Source of the DNA: Streptomyces sp. ISL-66 | GTDB taxonomy: Bacteria > Actinomycetota > Actinomycetes > Streptomycetales > Streptomycetaceae | DNA length: 64,000 nt | NCBI RefSeq assembly: GCF_018614135.1 | Contig: NZ_JAGGOW010000027.1 | Location: 1 to 64,000 of the forward strand | Reading direction: 5' to 3' | In this document: in pieces, positions 25,550-35,199 of the stretch | Layout: every line of letters begins with the position of its first letter | Numbering within the stretch: the first letter of the stretch is position 1 | Made by a program: the position numbers and the translations under genes | Notes under the pieces: generated by a model | Seen by the model: the letters and a program-made list of their open reading frames with translations, nothing else | The model's database searches: none | Told to the model about the DNA's origin: nothing

Positions 25550-28122
25550 CGGCTGCAGCACAAGATGCTTCCCCCCGGGTGTGGCGTCCCTATGACGACG
25601 ACCCGCTGATCACAAAGGACATGGTCACCGGTCTGGAGCACTGCGCCCCCGAGACGCGGGAGCGACTGCTGGCCTATCTGGAGGCGGTCGTGGCGCACCG
25701 AGCTGCCCCCGTCCACACGACCGTCGCCTTCAACGCTCTCTACTTCGGCTACGACGTCGAGGCCGGCGGATACGTCGGAGGTCCGCTGGACTTCGGGGAC
25801 TTCCTCTCGGTCGCGCGCGGCGACTGCTCGGACGCCCTGCCCGTCGGCGCGATGATCAACATTCGCACCGGTGGTGACCTTCTGCCCGCGGAAATCGTCT
25901 ACAAGGAGGGGGCCCACCCCGATCTCGATCCGTACGGCGGGACCCCCGGCTGGCTCTCGGGGGCACCTTCCGGTGCCCGAGGACCTGCGCTTCTCGCGCC
26001 CGACGAGGCGCCGTCCCTGTACGAGCGGCTCGTGTTCGACAGCACGGCTTTCGGGCACGGGATGGCGCCCACGGCGGAGCGGCTCCAGCGACTGCGCCGC
26101 CAGGGCCGGACCGATTCGTTCGGGCACCTGCTCGTAGAGTCCAGGTACGAGTTCACGGACGCTGACCTCAGTGACACGGACTACTACGCTCACTATCTCG
26201 TTACCCGCGGCCGCGATCAGCTGACCAGCGCCCTGGCGCCGACTCCTCTTCCGCTGCTGCTCGCTCCAGGAAGCTCGGACGACGAGCTCATGGCGGCCGT
26301 CAGGGGGCTGATGGGCACAGTGCGGCAGGCGCTGGCGTCGCTCGAAGCGGCTCGGGTGTGGGGAGAGTACGCCTTCACGCGAGCCTCGATGGCGCAGCGG
26401 CTCGGAGATGCTGGTCCTCTGGGGCGGGACGATCTGGTCCGTCTGGCTGAGTCGACGGCGAACCAGGCCCTTCCCAGGTCGGGCCGCCGGGCTGCCCTCT
26501 CGGAATCACGGCCGGTGTATACCGCGCTGGGCCCCGCACTGCGGGCCCAGCGGGAACGGCATGACGCGATGTACGGCGTTGGCTACCCGCTGGCCATCTG
26601 CCACGCCAATTCAGTCTTGGCCGACTACGCGCGGAGCGAGCACGAAGAGACGAGCGGCCTGCTTCCCTCCGGTGTCCGGTTGACCCTGGACGACCGCTGG
26701 CAAGGAGGCGGCGTCTGGCGTGCCGTGTTCGCCAAGAACCGGACGGAGACCGAGCCCGAGGTTGGCTTCACGGACGAACCGGCAGGCCGGGGCTGGTCAG
26801 AGAGCTTCCCGCAGCTACCGGTCTGCGGGCCACGGGCTCCAGAGGCCCCCGAGGTGGACGGCGATGCGCAGCCGACGCAGCTCTCGGGAGACGAATCGCC
26901 TCCTGAGGCCGGCGCAGAGTCGAACGACGCTGCGATCGCGCCCGTGGAGTCCTTTGAGGAAGAGCCTGCACCTTGCGGCGGACCGGCGCAGGAACAACCG
27001 AACAGCCGGGCTCTTCTGGTCTCTTCCGACGGCGAGGCGAGCGGCGGAACGGACAATGCCGCCGAAGACGGCACCGACGGCATCCTGCCGGACGAGGAAG
27101 CCAGGCAGCCGACCCCTCACCCGATCTGGCCCGACGACAGCGAGCTCGGCGCTCCCCTCCTTGCGTCGGCACATGACAGCCAGGCCGAGTGGCACCAGCC
27201 GCTCCGGCTGGCACACCTGATGGACGAGTACCTGCCGATCCCTCGGCACATCAGTGACGAGTTCCTTCCCGTCGGCACTCCGGTCCGCCTGGTACGGATC
27301 GTGCTCCATCACGCCGGCGTCAAATTGCCTGCTGCCGAGGCCTGTCACGACGCGCGTGTCACCGCAGGCACGGCAGGGACCCGGTTGGACGGGATTGCCT
27401 GGCCACTCGACTTCTTTCCCGGAATCTGGCTCTCCTTCAGCTGGCAGAGGGGCAGCAACGTGATCCACGCACGGACGACGCTGCTGCCCCAGCCGGTGAC
27501 CGTCGACGGAGAGTTCATTGAGCACCGCTATGACCCGATGGTGCTCACCCGTGATGGATCCACCGGACTCGAGGCCAGTACCGACCCCACCGAAGAACTG
27601 TCGCCTCGTCAGCTACTGCTGACCGCGATCCGTAGGCTCGGCCTACTCGACCAGTTCGGGCAGGCAATGCTGGCCCGGCCGGACGTGCCCGCAGCAGTCA
27701 ATGCCGTCATGGGCGGCGCCCCCGTCGAGCCCGGTAGCATCGAAACCGCCCTCACGGGGCTGCTCGCCGCTCAGCGGCTAACCATCGCACGGGGCAGCCG
27801 AGGTGAGGACGGCCACACGTATCATCCGCCCCGATCGGGCGAGCCGATCGTGCAACTCGTGTGCTATCGGCCGCATCAGGCCGATGCGAAGGTCAGCCCC
27901 CATCCCGACGACGTGGACCGGCAGGCGTCGGCGCGACCGGATCAACCACCTGAACTGCACGCAGTCGCCGGCTTCCTTCGACGTATCGGGCACCTCGGAC
28001 ATGAGGCGACCGATGAGCAACGCACCCTCTACCGCGAGGACCATCGCCGGTTCCGATTGAGCGGTCCCTCCGAGCTGCCGAGGGGTTTCACCTACGTACG
28101 CCCGCACAAGCGCGGGCGTTAG
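25546..28122 (+). CDS. Unknown 858-aa protein of the helicase operon
   Basis: Starts at ATG 25546, overlapping the helicase stop (ATGA), hence translationally coupled to it; the earlier in-frame start at 25489 lies inside the helicase gene. No known domain is apparent. It has two ordered halves. The N-terminal half (about 1-430) is mixed alpha/beta with RPYDDDPLITKDMV and GGPLDFGDFLSVARGDCSD. The C-terminal half (about 540-858) includes LAHLMDEYLPIPRHISDEFL, a winged-helix-like segment (LLLTAIRRLGLLDQFGQ) and an ending SELPRGFTYVRPHKRG. An acidic Pro/Ser-rich linker (about 425-535) joins them. No TM. It is presumably a partner of the helicase in the same system; it could be a nuclease or adaptor too diverged to see. 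Confidence 0.8.
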   Translation: MTAAAQDASPRVWRPYDDDPLITKDMVTGLEHCAPETRERLLAYLEAVVAHRAAPVHTTVAFNALYFGYDVEAGGYVGGPLDFGDFLSVARGDCSDALPVGAMINIRTGGDLLPAEIVYKEGAHPDLDPYGGTPGWLSGAPSGARGPALLAPDEAPSLYERLVFDSTAFGHGMAPTAERLQRLRRQGRTDSFGHLLVESRYEFTDADLSDTDYYAHYLVTRGRDQLTSALAPTPLPLLLAPGSSDDELMAAVRGLMGTVRQALASLEAARVWGEYAFTRASMAQRLGDAGPLGRDDLVRLAESTANQALPRSGRRAALSESRPVYTALGPALRAQRERHDAMYGVGYPLAICHANSVLADYARSEHEETSGLLPSGVRLTLDDRWQGGGVWRAVFAKNRTETEPEVGFTDEPAGRGWSESFPQLPVCGPRAPEAPEVDGDAQPTQLSGDESPPEAGAESNDAAIAPVESFEEEPAPCGGPAQEQPNSRALLVSSDGEASGGTDNAAEDGTDGILPDEEARQPTPHPIWPDDSELGAPLLASAHDSQAEWHQPLRLAHLMDEYLPIPRHISDEFLPVGTPVRLVRIVLHHAGVKLPAAEACHDARVTAGTAGTRLDGIAWPLDFFPGIWLSFSWQRGSNVIHARTTLLPQPVTVDGEFIEHRYDPMVLTRDGSTGLEASTDPTEELSPRQLLLTAIRRLGLLDQFGQAMLARPDVPAAVNAVMGGAPVEPGSIETALTGLLAAQRLTIARGSRGEDGHTYHPPRSGEPIVQLVCYRPHQADAKVSPHPDDVDRQASARPDQPPELHAVAGFLRRIGHLGHEATDEQRTLYREDHRRFRLSGPSELPRGFTYVRPHKRGR

Positions 28123-28180
28123 ACCTTTCGCCCTGTCCACGGGCGTCTCCACACTATTGATCGGCCCTGTTGGAGCCTGT

Positions 28181-31100
28181 ATGAGTTTGTCCCGACAATC
28201 CCGCACCACCCCGTCCGGGGAGAGCGCTGCTCCCTACCCGGTTGACCTCAACCCTCTGCGACGGGAGGACCTGTCTCCCGAGCTGCTGGCGGCCCTGGAA
28301 GCACTCTCCGTCTCCCTCACGGAAACGCGATCGGCGAACCCCACTCCCTTGGCCGGCGCCTTGTCGAGGCTCACCGAGGCGGACGTGGAACACTCGCTCA
28401 ACTCCACACCCGTGCAGTGGCGCCGCAATCTGCTCAGTACGCTCCGCATCCCCATAGACGGCACGCGCGTCAACCGGGCGCTCTGCCATGACGTACTGAC
28501 GCGTATCCAGCGGGATCCGGAAGGCCCGCGAGCCCAGCAGGCAGCCCGCCATCTGACCCACCCCGTCTTCCACGACCTGGCACTGGCCAGCTTCGAGTAC
28601 ACCAACGGCGTGCCCGAGGACGCATCGCGCCCCCTCACGCATCGCTGGAGCCCCGCCCTCCTGCGCCTGACCGCCTGGGCACAGCTCGGGGCGAGGGTGG
28701 ACAGTGCGCACATCTGGTCGTGGGCACTCACCCAGCCCTGGATGACGGACACCGGAGTTCCGGTCGAGGGGGTCCTGTCGGCCGCTCGGCTGGTGGTGGA
28801 TCTGGCTCCTGATACGGCAGCCGAGGAGGAGGAAGAGGAAGACATGCCGGATGAGACCGACGACTTGCCTTGGGTCGGAGCGGAGCTCGTCGCCGAGGGG
28901 TCGGACTCCGACCAGCTCGCCGCCGCGTTGCAGTCCGTCAAGGAGGCGCTGGAAGCCGCTGCCGAACCGGCTCGCCGTACCGCAGCGGCCATCGCCGCCG
29001 AGGCCCGCCCGGCCGACGAGGATCTGAGCGCGCTGCGCAACGTCGCAGAGGCCTTCGACGTCGCGGCACGTGGTCTGCGGGCGCACGGAGCGGAACTGAC
29101 AAGGGCAGATCTGGCCCATGTCCGGAAGGAAACTGACGCGGCGCTGAACCAGTTGTCTGCCGCGCCCCTACGGGAGCGGCTCGCCCTGGTGGCGCGGCTT
29201 GCGTGTCGTCATGCAGATGCCGCGCTCGCCCAGGATCTGGCGACCGCCCAGGAGCGCGCACGCGCCATTCGCGCCGTCTCCGAGTGGGAGAGCGCGGACC
29301 TGGCGGACGCTGAGGCGCTCGACGCGTTGCTGACCATGGTGGAACTGCACGCCGACGAGCACGATCCGGCTGAGATCCTCGCACTGCTCCCCACTGCGGT
29401 GAAGAGCCGGTGGCTGGCGTATCCGGCGGGAAACTACACGCAGCTCCTGTTCCGTCCCGCAGACCCCGAGACCGTCGAGGCAACTGCGCGAGGGGCCCGA
29501 TCCGCCACTGAGGAAGCAGCCCCCGAAGCGCTCCCCACGGACACCACAAGCGCCGACCCCCTGCCCCGACCCTCCCGCGGATCCGCGAAGGAGGCCACTG
29601 GTGACCTCGACGAGGGCTGTCCCCCGGACACCGCAGCGGACGAGTCGGCGAGAACCTTGCGAGACACCGTTCCCCCGCCTCGGGCAGCGGAGGAACCGCC
29701 GGTCATGAACGCCCCGGTCGTCCCGAGGGCACAGGGAGAACCTGCTGTCGCCCACGTACGCTCGGAACCCGACCCTGTCCCCCCGCCGGCCGAGCGCTGG
29801 GTCGCCCCGGCGCCCGCTGCCGCCCCGCGTCCCAAGGACCTTGGACGGACGGTGGAGAACACGCCCTCTGAGTCCCACAAGTCCCTCGGCAAGCTCATCT
29901 CGGCCGAGCGCTACGGCCTGGCGGCCTCCCTGGCCGCCGGTCTCGGTGAACCGTCGCACCGCATCACCGCGCTCCAACTCGCGGCCTGCGCAGAAGCCGT
30001 GCGCTCGGCGAGCAGCGAGAGCGTCACTCGCATGCGTACGCTGCTCGCCGGTCCCGACTTCGAAGAGCTCACGGCCAGCCGCCCCGACGCCGCTCTCGTG
30101 ACCGCCGCGCTCCTGCGCACGGTGCTGGTGACGGGCGACTCCGAGGCCGGTGCCTCGCTCAGCCGGGTTGCCTCCGGACTGCCGCTGAGCCTGGCCCAGG
30201 TCGCGGACGAGGTGGCACAGCGCGCGCTCAAGTCCCTGCTCCTGCACTCTCCGCCACTCGCCCTGGCTCGGGACACGGCCGAGCTGGAAAGTGCTTTGGA
30301 GGATGCCCGAGAGGATTGCAAGCAGGCGCTCGACCAGGTCCCCAGCATCCGGTTCCCCCGAGCCCACAAAATCGTCCGCCGCTGGTGGGACCCGCAGAAG
30401 GGGCTCATCGGCTCGCTGCTGCAGCACGCTGTGGACGATGACAGGAGCGGTCTCGACGAGCTGTCCCGCACGGTGCGGGAGCTTCGCGATCCGGCGGTCA
30501 TCCAGTCCAAACTGGACAAGATCGACCGAGAGTTCATGTCTCCGGGAGCCCGCAGTCGCCTGGAGGGGCCGGCCCGCCAGGACCTGTTGCGCCACACGGC
30601 GGACCGGCTCGCCTTGGTCGCCAGGTGGATCCGACAGGCCCAGGAGCTCGGCGCACGCGACACCAACTGGAGCGCCGACCAGGTGCAAGAGATGCGTGTC
30701 CTGGTCCTTGGGCACAGCGAGGGCGTCCTTCGTGACGTACGTGAGCAGGCGGTCACCAGCGATGGTGTCGCAGCGGCGACGATGGAGGCCACGGCTACCG
30801 CGCTCGCCCGAACCTTCGCTCTGTTGTCCGGTGAGGCACGGCTGGAGAACACAGAGCTGACCACTGAGCTTGCGTTGCACGCGGAACTCCTGAAGGTCCC
30901 CGGAGCTGTCGTCGACGCGGTTACTGGTGGCATCACGGCCCCCGATGTGTCTGCCGCCGAGCTTGCTCGTGCGGGAGACCGATCCTGGGAGGACGCCGTA
31001 CACGTCCAGGTGACGAACGAGCACTTCGCCACGGCGCGGAATCTGCTCGACCTCTGGACGAAACGGCAGCTCCCGGGCCTCGGAGAGCACACCGCTCCTC

Positions 31101-34100
31101 CGGAGAAACTGCAGACCCTCGTCCTGGAATCCGGCAAGCAGGTCGCCCACGAGCTGCGTGACACCCGCCAGCGTCTTGAGGAGAACCTGCGGCGCGCCCG
31201 CGTCGACGGCGCCCTCACCGAAGAACGCGAACGCACCTTCGAGCGCCGGATCCAGGATGCCGTGCCCGTTCCCGACGGCGATCTGGCCCGCGTACGGCGC
31301 GACCTGGACGGGCTCTCCGGGGAACTCAACCGTGCGCAAGCCAACCACGCCGCTGCGCTGCTCGCGCGGCTCAACGAGATCGACGGACTCCACGCCGAAG
31401 ATCGTGAGCGCGTCGAGCAGTTGATCAGCGCCGGCGATCTGCTCACCGCCGATGAGCTCATCTCCCACCTGGTGAACGGCGAAAGCATCCCGGACACCCA
31501 GGCGACGGACCGGAGCCTGGCGGCCTTCTTCCCGGACGTTCCGAACGCCTTGCCCGGAATGGGCATCTCCAGCGAACTGATCAATGCCGTTCGGCAGCGC
31601 AGGCGCTTCGAGGATCTCGAAGCGCTCGACTACTCCGCCTTGTCACCCGAGATCGCCGAGCAGACGGCTCAAGGTCTCGCCGGGTGGGCCGACCTCGCTT
31701 CTCGAAAGGGCAGCCTCCGTACCCAGGGGGTACGAGAGAGCGAGCTGCTCATGCCCGCGCTCCGACTCGTCGGCTACAGCAGCAAGAAGGGCCCGCAGCG
31801 GGTCGAGAAGCCGCGGTCCGGCAGCTACCGCTTCCTCGATGTACCCGAGGTCGAGTACACCGGGTCGGCACTGGTGCCCTCGTTCGGATCCGGACTGCGA
31901 GGCAGCCTCCGTGTGATGCTGGTGTGGGACAGGCCCTCGGCTGAAACCCTGATGTCCTGGATCCAGCAGGATCCGAATGACGACAGTCTGCTCGTCGCGT
32001 ACTTCGGCACGCTGTCGGTGCGGGACCGTAGGGCCCTCGCGGCGCAGAGCGCCGGCGGAAGGCGGGCCATCGTCGTACTGGACGACTCGGCACTCGCACA
32101 TCTGGCCGCATGCGGCAATCAGCGTCTCGACTCGGCCATGCGCGTGCTGTTGCCCTTCTCGGCGGTCAACCCCTACGTGATGGGCAAGCGTGCTCCCGTG
32201 TCCGAGGAGATGTTCTTCGGCCGCCGCCACGAGCTCACCTCGGTGCAGCGCGCCACGGGCGACCAGGTGGTGTTCGGTGGGCGCGGGCTCGGCAAGTCGG
32301 CTCTGTTGAAGGAGGCCGGACGAAAGTACGAGGCTCAGATCCCGGACTCCCGCTTCAGCCTGCTGCTGTCGCTGGACTCCACCTTCACCGGCACCAACGC
32401 GCCGTCCAGCACGGTCTGGGACCGCATCGGCCGGCGCTTGCTGGAGCGTGAGGCCCTTACCGTGCCTCGGAGGGTGAAGGCGGACGCCGCCCTCACCTAC
32501 CAGCACGTGTTGGATGGCATGAAGACATGGCTCCGTGAGGACACCAAGCGGGGATTGCTGATCATGCTCGACGAGGCCGACGGCTTCTTCGAGTCCGACT
32601 CCCCACAGTTCACCGAGACCCGTCGGCTCCGCGACCTGGGTGCCGAGACGGAGGACCGAGTCAAGGTCGTGTTCGCGGGACTTCACTCGGTGCAGCGCTA
32701 CGCGAAGATCGCCGTGAACAGCCCGTTCAGCCACCTCGCCCAGCGTCCCACCGTGATCGGACCGCTCCGTCCGCAAGATGCGGTGAATCTGCTCATCGCA
32801 CCCCTCGCCGTGCTGGGGTACGAATTCGAAGAGCCCGCGTTGGTGCACCGCATCCTCGGGCACTGCTCCTACCAGCCGTTCCTTCTCCAGATGTTCGGCC
32901 ACCGACTGGTGCAGACCATGCACTCGAAGCGCAGCGGCACTGCGTCTGGCCCGCCCTACACCATCACGCGCGTCGATGTGGAGGCCGTACAGTCCGATCG
33001 GGCCCTGAGGACCAGTATCACCGAGGCCTTCCACGACACGCTGCGGCTCGACTCCCGGTACAACGTGATCGCCAACGTGGTCGCCCACCACGCGCATCAC
33101 TACGGTCTTGACGCCCGGCTGAGCCAGGTACAGCTGCGGGATGAGTGCACGTACTGGTGGCCGAAGGGCTTCGAAAACCTGGACACGGACCAGTTCCGCG
33201 CCTACCTGTCCGAGATGGAGGGGCTCGGCGTGCTCGCGCCGGATCCCGATCACCGAGGCTGGCACCTGCGCAGCGCGAACGCGCTGAGCATGATCGGCAA
33301 TCTGGAGATGGTGGAAGCCGAGCTGGAGCAGGCTTCCAGCCGGAGGGTGGCGGAGGACTTCAGCAAGTTCGAGGCCCGGCACCGCTCACGCGACGGTCAC
33401 TCGCACTCCCCCCTCACCGCCGATCAGATCGCGGACGTACTGCCGGGTCACGGCAATCAGGCTCGTTTGATCATCGGGACGATCGCCACCGGAATCGACC
33501 GGGTGAGCGCCGCCTTGCGGGACGTGGCCGAGACCACCGGCTGGGAGATGCCGCAGGTGTCGAAGCGCTCCGATTTCGACCGTGAGCTCATGGGAGGCAG
33601 GGCCGGCCAGCAGAGGGTGGTGGTATCAGACCTCACGGTGAAGTCCCCGGGCGAGGAGGCGTGCCGCGAAACCATGGCGATGGCCCTCGACCGCAACCCG
33701 GGCGGGTCCGGCGTCACCCGGTCGGCGGTCGTCATCGCAGGTACCGACCAGCGGACCCTTTGGTCGCTCGCCCTCGCGGGAGGCCAGGACGACGGCCTGG
33801 AGATCGAGGCGCTCCCCTTGCGCCGGTACACGTCGGACGGCCTTCGCTCTTGGGCCCAGGAGCAGGAGGGAGTGCCGTTCTCGTCCGAACCCCAGCTGCA
33901 GCACCTCCGGGACACCACTGGTGGCTGGCCTCTGCTGGTGAACCGGCTCGCGGCGATCCTCAAGACCGAGCCGAGTGGAGCAAAGGCGCTCCGGCAGCTG
34001 GCAGCCGGGCTCGAAAGTACCGATGGCTCGACCGAGTTCCTGAGGCAGGCCGGGCTGATCTCCAAGACGCCCCAGTGGGTTGCCTACCGGGCGGTTCTGG

Positions 34101-34297
34101 AGTTCATGACCGATGACGGCTTGATCATCGATGACCTCCGGGCGGCGATCGAGGCCGACACGGACGGAGAACAGGTGGACGCCTCGGACTCACTCCGCAT
34201 CCTGCGCGCCATGCAGGTGCTCGATGTGGACAGCGCTGGCAAGCATCGCCTTGAGCCGGTCCTTCGGTCATGCTGGCATCGGATCTACGCGGACTGA
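28181..34297 (+). CDS. Giant P-loop NTPase (STAND/AAA-like), 2038 aa
   Basis: Start at ATG 28181 because GGAG lies 5 nt upstream; TTG 28157 is an alternative. The first about 1100 residues are helical, with Glu/Ala-rich coiled-coil stretches and an acidic Pro-rich linker (about 440-570). A domain of mixed strands follows (about 1200-1320). A NTPase module then starts with MFFGRRHELTSV, Walker A GGRGLGKSALL (K1372) and Walker B RGLLIMLDEADGF (D1464), as in nSTAND/AAA ATPases that sense a trigger and oligomerise. The last 450 residues are winged-helix and helical repeats. It lies 58 nt behind the unknown gene, same strand, and a strong terminator follows. It is probably the sensor or motor of the three-gene system. 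Confidence 0.8.
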   Translation: MSLSRQSRTTPSGESAAPYPVDLNPLRREDLSPELLAALEALSVSLTETRSANPTPLAGALSRLTEADVEHSLNSTPVQWRRNLLSTLRIPIDGTRVNRALCHDVLTRIQRDPEGPRAQQAARHLTHPVFHDLALASFEYTNGVPEDASRPLTHRWSPALLRLTAWAQLGARVDSAHIWSWALTQPWMTDTGVPVEGVLSAARLVVDLAPDTAAEEEEEEDMPDETDDLPWVGAELVAEGSDSDQLAAALQSVKEALEAAAEPARRTAAAIAAEARPADEDLSALRNVAEAFDVAARGLRAHGAELTRADLAHVRKETDAALNQLSAAPLRERLALVARLACRHADAALAQDLATAQERARAIRAVSEWESADLADAEALDALLTMVELHADEHDPAEILALLPTAVKSRWLAYPAGNYTQLLFRPADPETVEATARGARSATEEAAPEALPTDTTSADPLPRPSRGSAKEATGDLDEGCPPDTAADESARTLRDTVPPPRAAEEPPVMNAPVVPRAQGEPAVAHVRSEPDPVPPPAERWVAPAPAAAPRPKDLGRTVENTPSESHKSLGKLISAERYGLAASLAAGLGEPSHRITALQLAACAEAVRSASSESVTRMRTLLAGPDFEELTASRPDAALVTAALLRTVLVTGDSEAGASLSRVASGLPLSLAQVADEVAQRALKSLLLHSPPLALARDTAELESALEDAREDCKQALDQVPSIRFPRAHKIVRRWWDPQKGLIGSLLQHAVDDDRSGLDELSRTVRELRDPAVIQSKLDKIDREFMSPGARSRLEGPARQDLLRHTADRLALVARWIRQAQELGARDTNWSADQVQEMRVLVLGHSEGVLRDVREQAVTSDGVAAATMEATATALARTFALLSGEARLENTELTTELALHAELLKVPGAVVDAVTGGITAPDVSAAELARAGDRSWEDAVHVQVTNEHFATARNLLDLWTKRQLPGLGEHTAPPEKLQTLVLESGKQVAHELRDTRQRLEENLRRARVDGALTEERERTFERRIQDAVPVPDGDLARVRRDLDGLSGELNRAQANHAAALLARLNEIDGLHAEDRERVEQLISAGDLLTADELISHLVNGESIPDTQATDRSLAAFFPDVPNALPGMGISSELINAVRQRRRFEDLEALDYSALSPEIAEQTAQGLAGWADLASRKGSLRTQGVRESELLMPALRLVGYSSKKGPQRVEKPRSGSYRFLDVPEVEYTGSALVPSFGSGLRGSLRVMLVWDRPSAETLMSWIQQDPNDDSLLVAYFGTLSVRDRRALAAQSAGGRRAIVVLDDSALAHLAACGNQRLDSAMRVLLPFSAVNPYVMGKRAPVSEEMFFGRRHELTSVQRATGDQVVFGGRGLGKSALLKEAGRKYEAQIPDSRFSLLLSLDSTFTGTNAPSSTVWDRIGRRLLEREALTVPRRVKADAALTYQHVLDGMKTWLREDTKRGLLIMLDEADGFFESDSPQFTETRRLRDLGAETEDRVKVVFAGLHSVQRYAKIAVNSPFSHLAQRPTVIGPLRPQDAVNLLIAPLAVLGYEFEEPALVHRILGHCSYQPFLLQMFGHRLVQTMHSKRSGTASGPPYTITRVDVEAVQSDRALRTSITEAFHDTLRLDSRYNVIANVVAHHAHHYGLDARLSQVQLRDECTYWWPKGFENLDTDQFRAYLSEMEGLGVLAPDPDHRGWHLRSANALSMIGNLEMVEAELEQASSRRVAEDFSKFEARHRSRDGHSHSPLTADQIADVLPGHGNQARLIIGTIATGIDRVSAALRDVAETTGWEMPQVSKRSDFDRELMGGRAGQQRVVVSDLTVKSPGEEACRETMAMALDRNPGGSGVTRSAVVIAGTDQRTLWSLALAGGQDDGLEIEALPLRRYTSDGLRSWAQEQEGVPFSSEPQLQHLRDTTGGWPLLVNRLAAILKTEPSGAKALRQLAAGLESTDGSTEFLRQAGLISKTPQWVAYRAVLEFMTDDGLIIDDLRAAIEADTDGEQVDASDSLRILRAMQVLDVDSAGKHRLEPVLRSCWHRIYAD

Positions 34298-34321
34298 GCC
34301 AAAAGCCGACGAGGTATAACG

Positions 34322-34361
34322 CCTCTGGGGGCCAACACGTTTCGACGTTGGCCCCCAGAGG
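34322..34361. terminator. Strong terminator after the helicase operon
   Basis: Perfect 15-bp stem (CCTCTGGGGGCCAAC and its complement, 34347-34361) with a 10-nt loop, 25 nt after the NTPase stop. It marks the end of the three-gene unit. Confidence 0.85.
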
Positions 34362-34513
34362 TCAGCCGATGGACGAGGAAGCTGCTAGGACGCCACCCGC
34401 CGCCTGCGCCCTCTACGGTCGAGTCCTGAAAAGCCCCTTGGCCAAAGAGATGATCCGAGGGAATCGACCTGGCGGCCTGCGAGCAGCGAAGTAGACCTGG
34501 AAATGGCGTGATG

Positions 34514-34547
34514 AACGGGTGGCGCAGCAGATGCTGTGCCACCCGTT
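34514..34547. terminator. Second stem-loop in the 34.3-34.7 kb gap
   Basis: AACGGGTGGC pairs with GCCACCCGTT and the stem extends by GCAGCA/TGCTGT with one wobble pair. It is followed by TTCG. The gap 34298-34733 otherwise holds no convincing gene; it may terminate the leftward corA fragment or protect against read-through from the left. Confidence 0.6.
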
Positions 34548-34733
34548 TCGTTACCCTCCGCAGGCGCGCGTTGTCGAAGGCGGTCTGCGGCACGGGAGGG
34601 TTGGCGCAATGGCCTGGGGGAGCGCTCTGCCGGGTTAGGCTGCGCATTCTCCCCAGATTTTCCCCAGGGCTCCGAATTGACCCCTCGGAGGCGTTCGCTG
34701 TAGCGAACCCGACCGGAGATTCTTGCCTGCTGT

Positions 34734-34931
34734 CTACAGCCAGTCGCGCTTCTTGAAGATGACGTACAGGCTGACGCAGACGACCGCCATCAGCAGGATT
34801 GCGAAGGGGTACCCGCCCGCCCACTTCAGTTCGGGCATGTCCTCGAAGTTCATGCCGTAGATGGTTCCCACGAGTGTGGGTGCGAACAGGATGGCAGCCC
34901 AGGAGGAGATCTTCTTGAAGTTGTCACCCTC
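34734..34931 (-). pseudogene. corA 3' remnant (CorA-type Mg/Co transporter), copy A
   Basis: The minus-strand frame gives the last 65 residues of CorA: FKKISSWAAILFAPTLVG, the diagnostic Gly-Met-Asn of the pore mouth (YGMNFEDMPELKW), the last TM helix and the basic end FKKRDWL, then TAG. CorA is normally over 300 aa; the sequence to the right of 34931 is unrelated RHS-locus leader. The break lies exactly at the 29-bp repeat, as expected for integration into or recombination at corA. Confidence 0.85.
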
Positions 34932-35085
34932 ACACCGTTGACCTGCGGAAATCGGCTGCCCAGGTGGTGTGGCCTGCGAGAATTCGTCTTTCCGACCCTT
35001 TCGCCGCGCTGTCCATTGATGCGGCCGATCCTCCCCAGCCGCTCCCCAGCAGGGCCTCGTTCTCCCCGGATTCTCCCCAGCCATG
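34861..35085. repeat. Leader repeat A of the duplicated RHS locus
   Basis: About 225 bp that are clearly homologous to 41951-42175: the corA piece, then CACCCTCACACCG, TGACCTGCGG, AATCGGCTGC and a stretch with CCCCAGCCGCTCCCC. It lies ahead of the SseB-like gene and probably carries the promoter. With copy B it shows that the whole RHS locus was duplicated in tandem. Confidence 0.75.
34903..34931. repeat. corA-derived 29-bp repeat, copy 2 (candidate att core)
   Basis: Forms the junction between the corA 3' end on the left and RHS-locus leader sequence on the right. Same orientation as copies at 19012 and 41994. Confidence 0.6.
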
Positions 35086-35199
35086 GCAGATTTCGGCGCC
35101 CGTGCCGGCCCGGGACCGATGGGCGAGCCTCCTCGAGACTCGCTGATCGGGGTACCGTCTCCCCTTCGGATGCGGATCATGTGGAGGGGGCACAACTAC

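Noticed and set aside
29168-31468. 766-aa minus-strand frame inside the giant NTPase gene
   Set aside because: Antisense shadow with no domain; the plus-strand protein is continuous over 6 kb.
34369-34494. Short ORF starting MDEEAARTPP after the helicase-operon terminator
   Set aside because: Only about 41 codons, no ribosome site, enclosed by two terminators.
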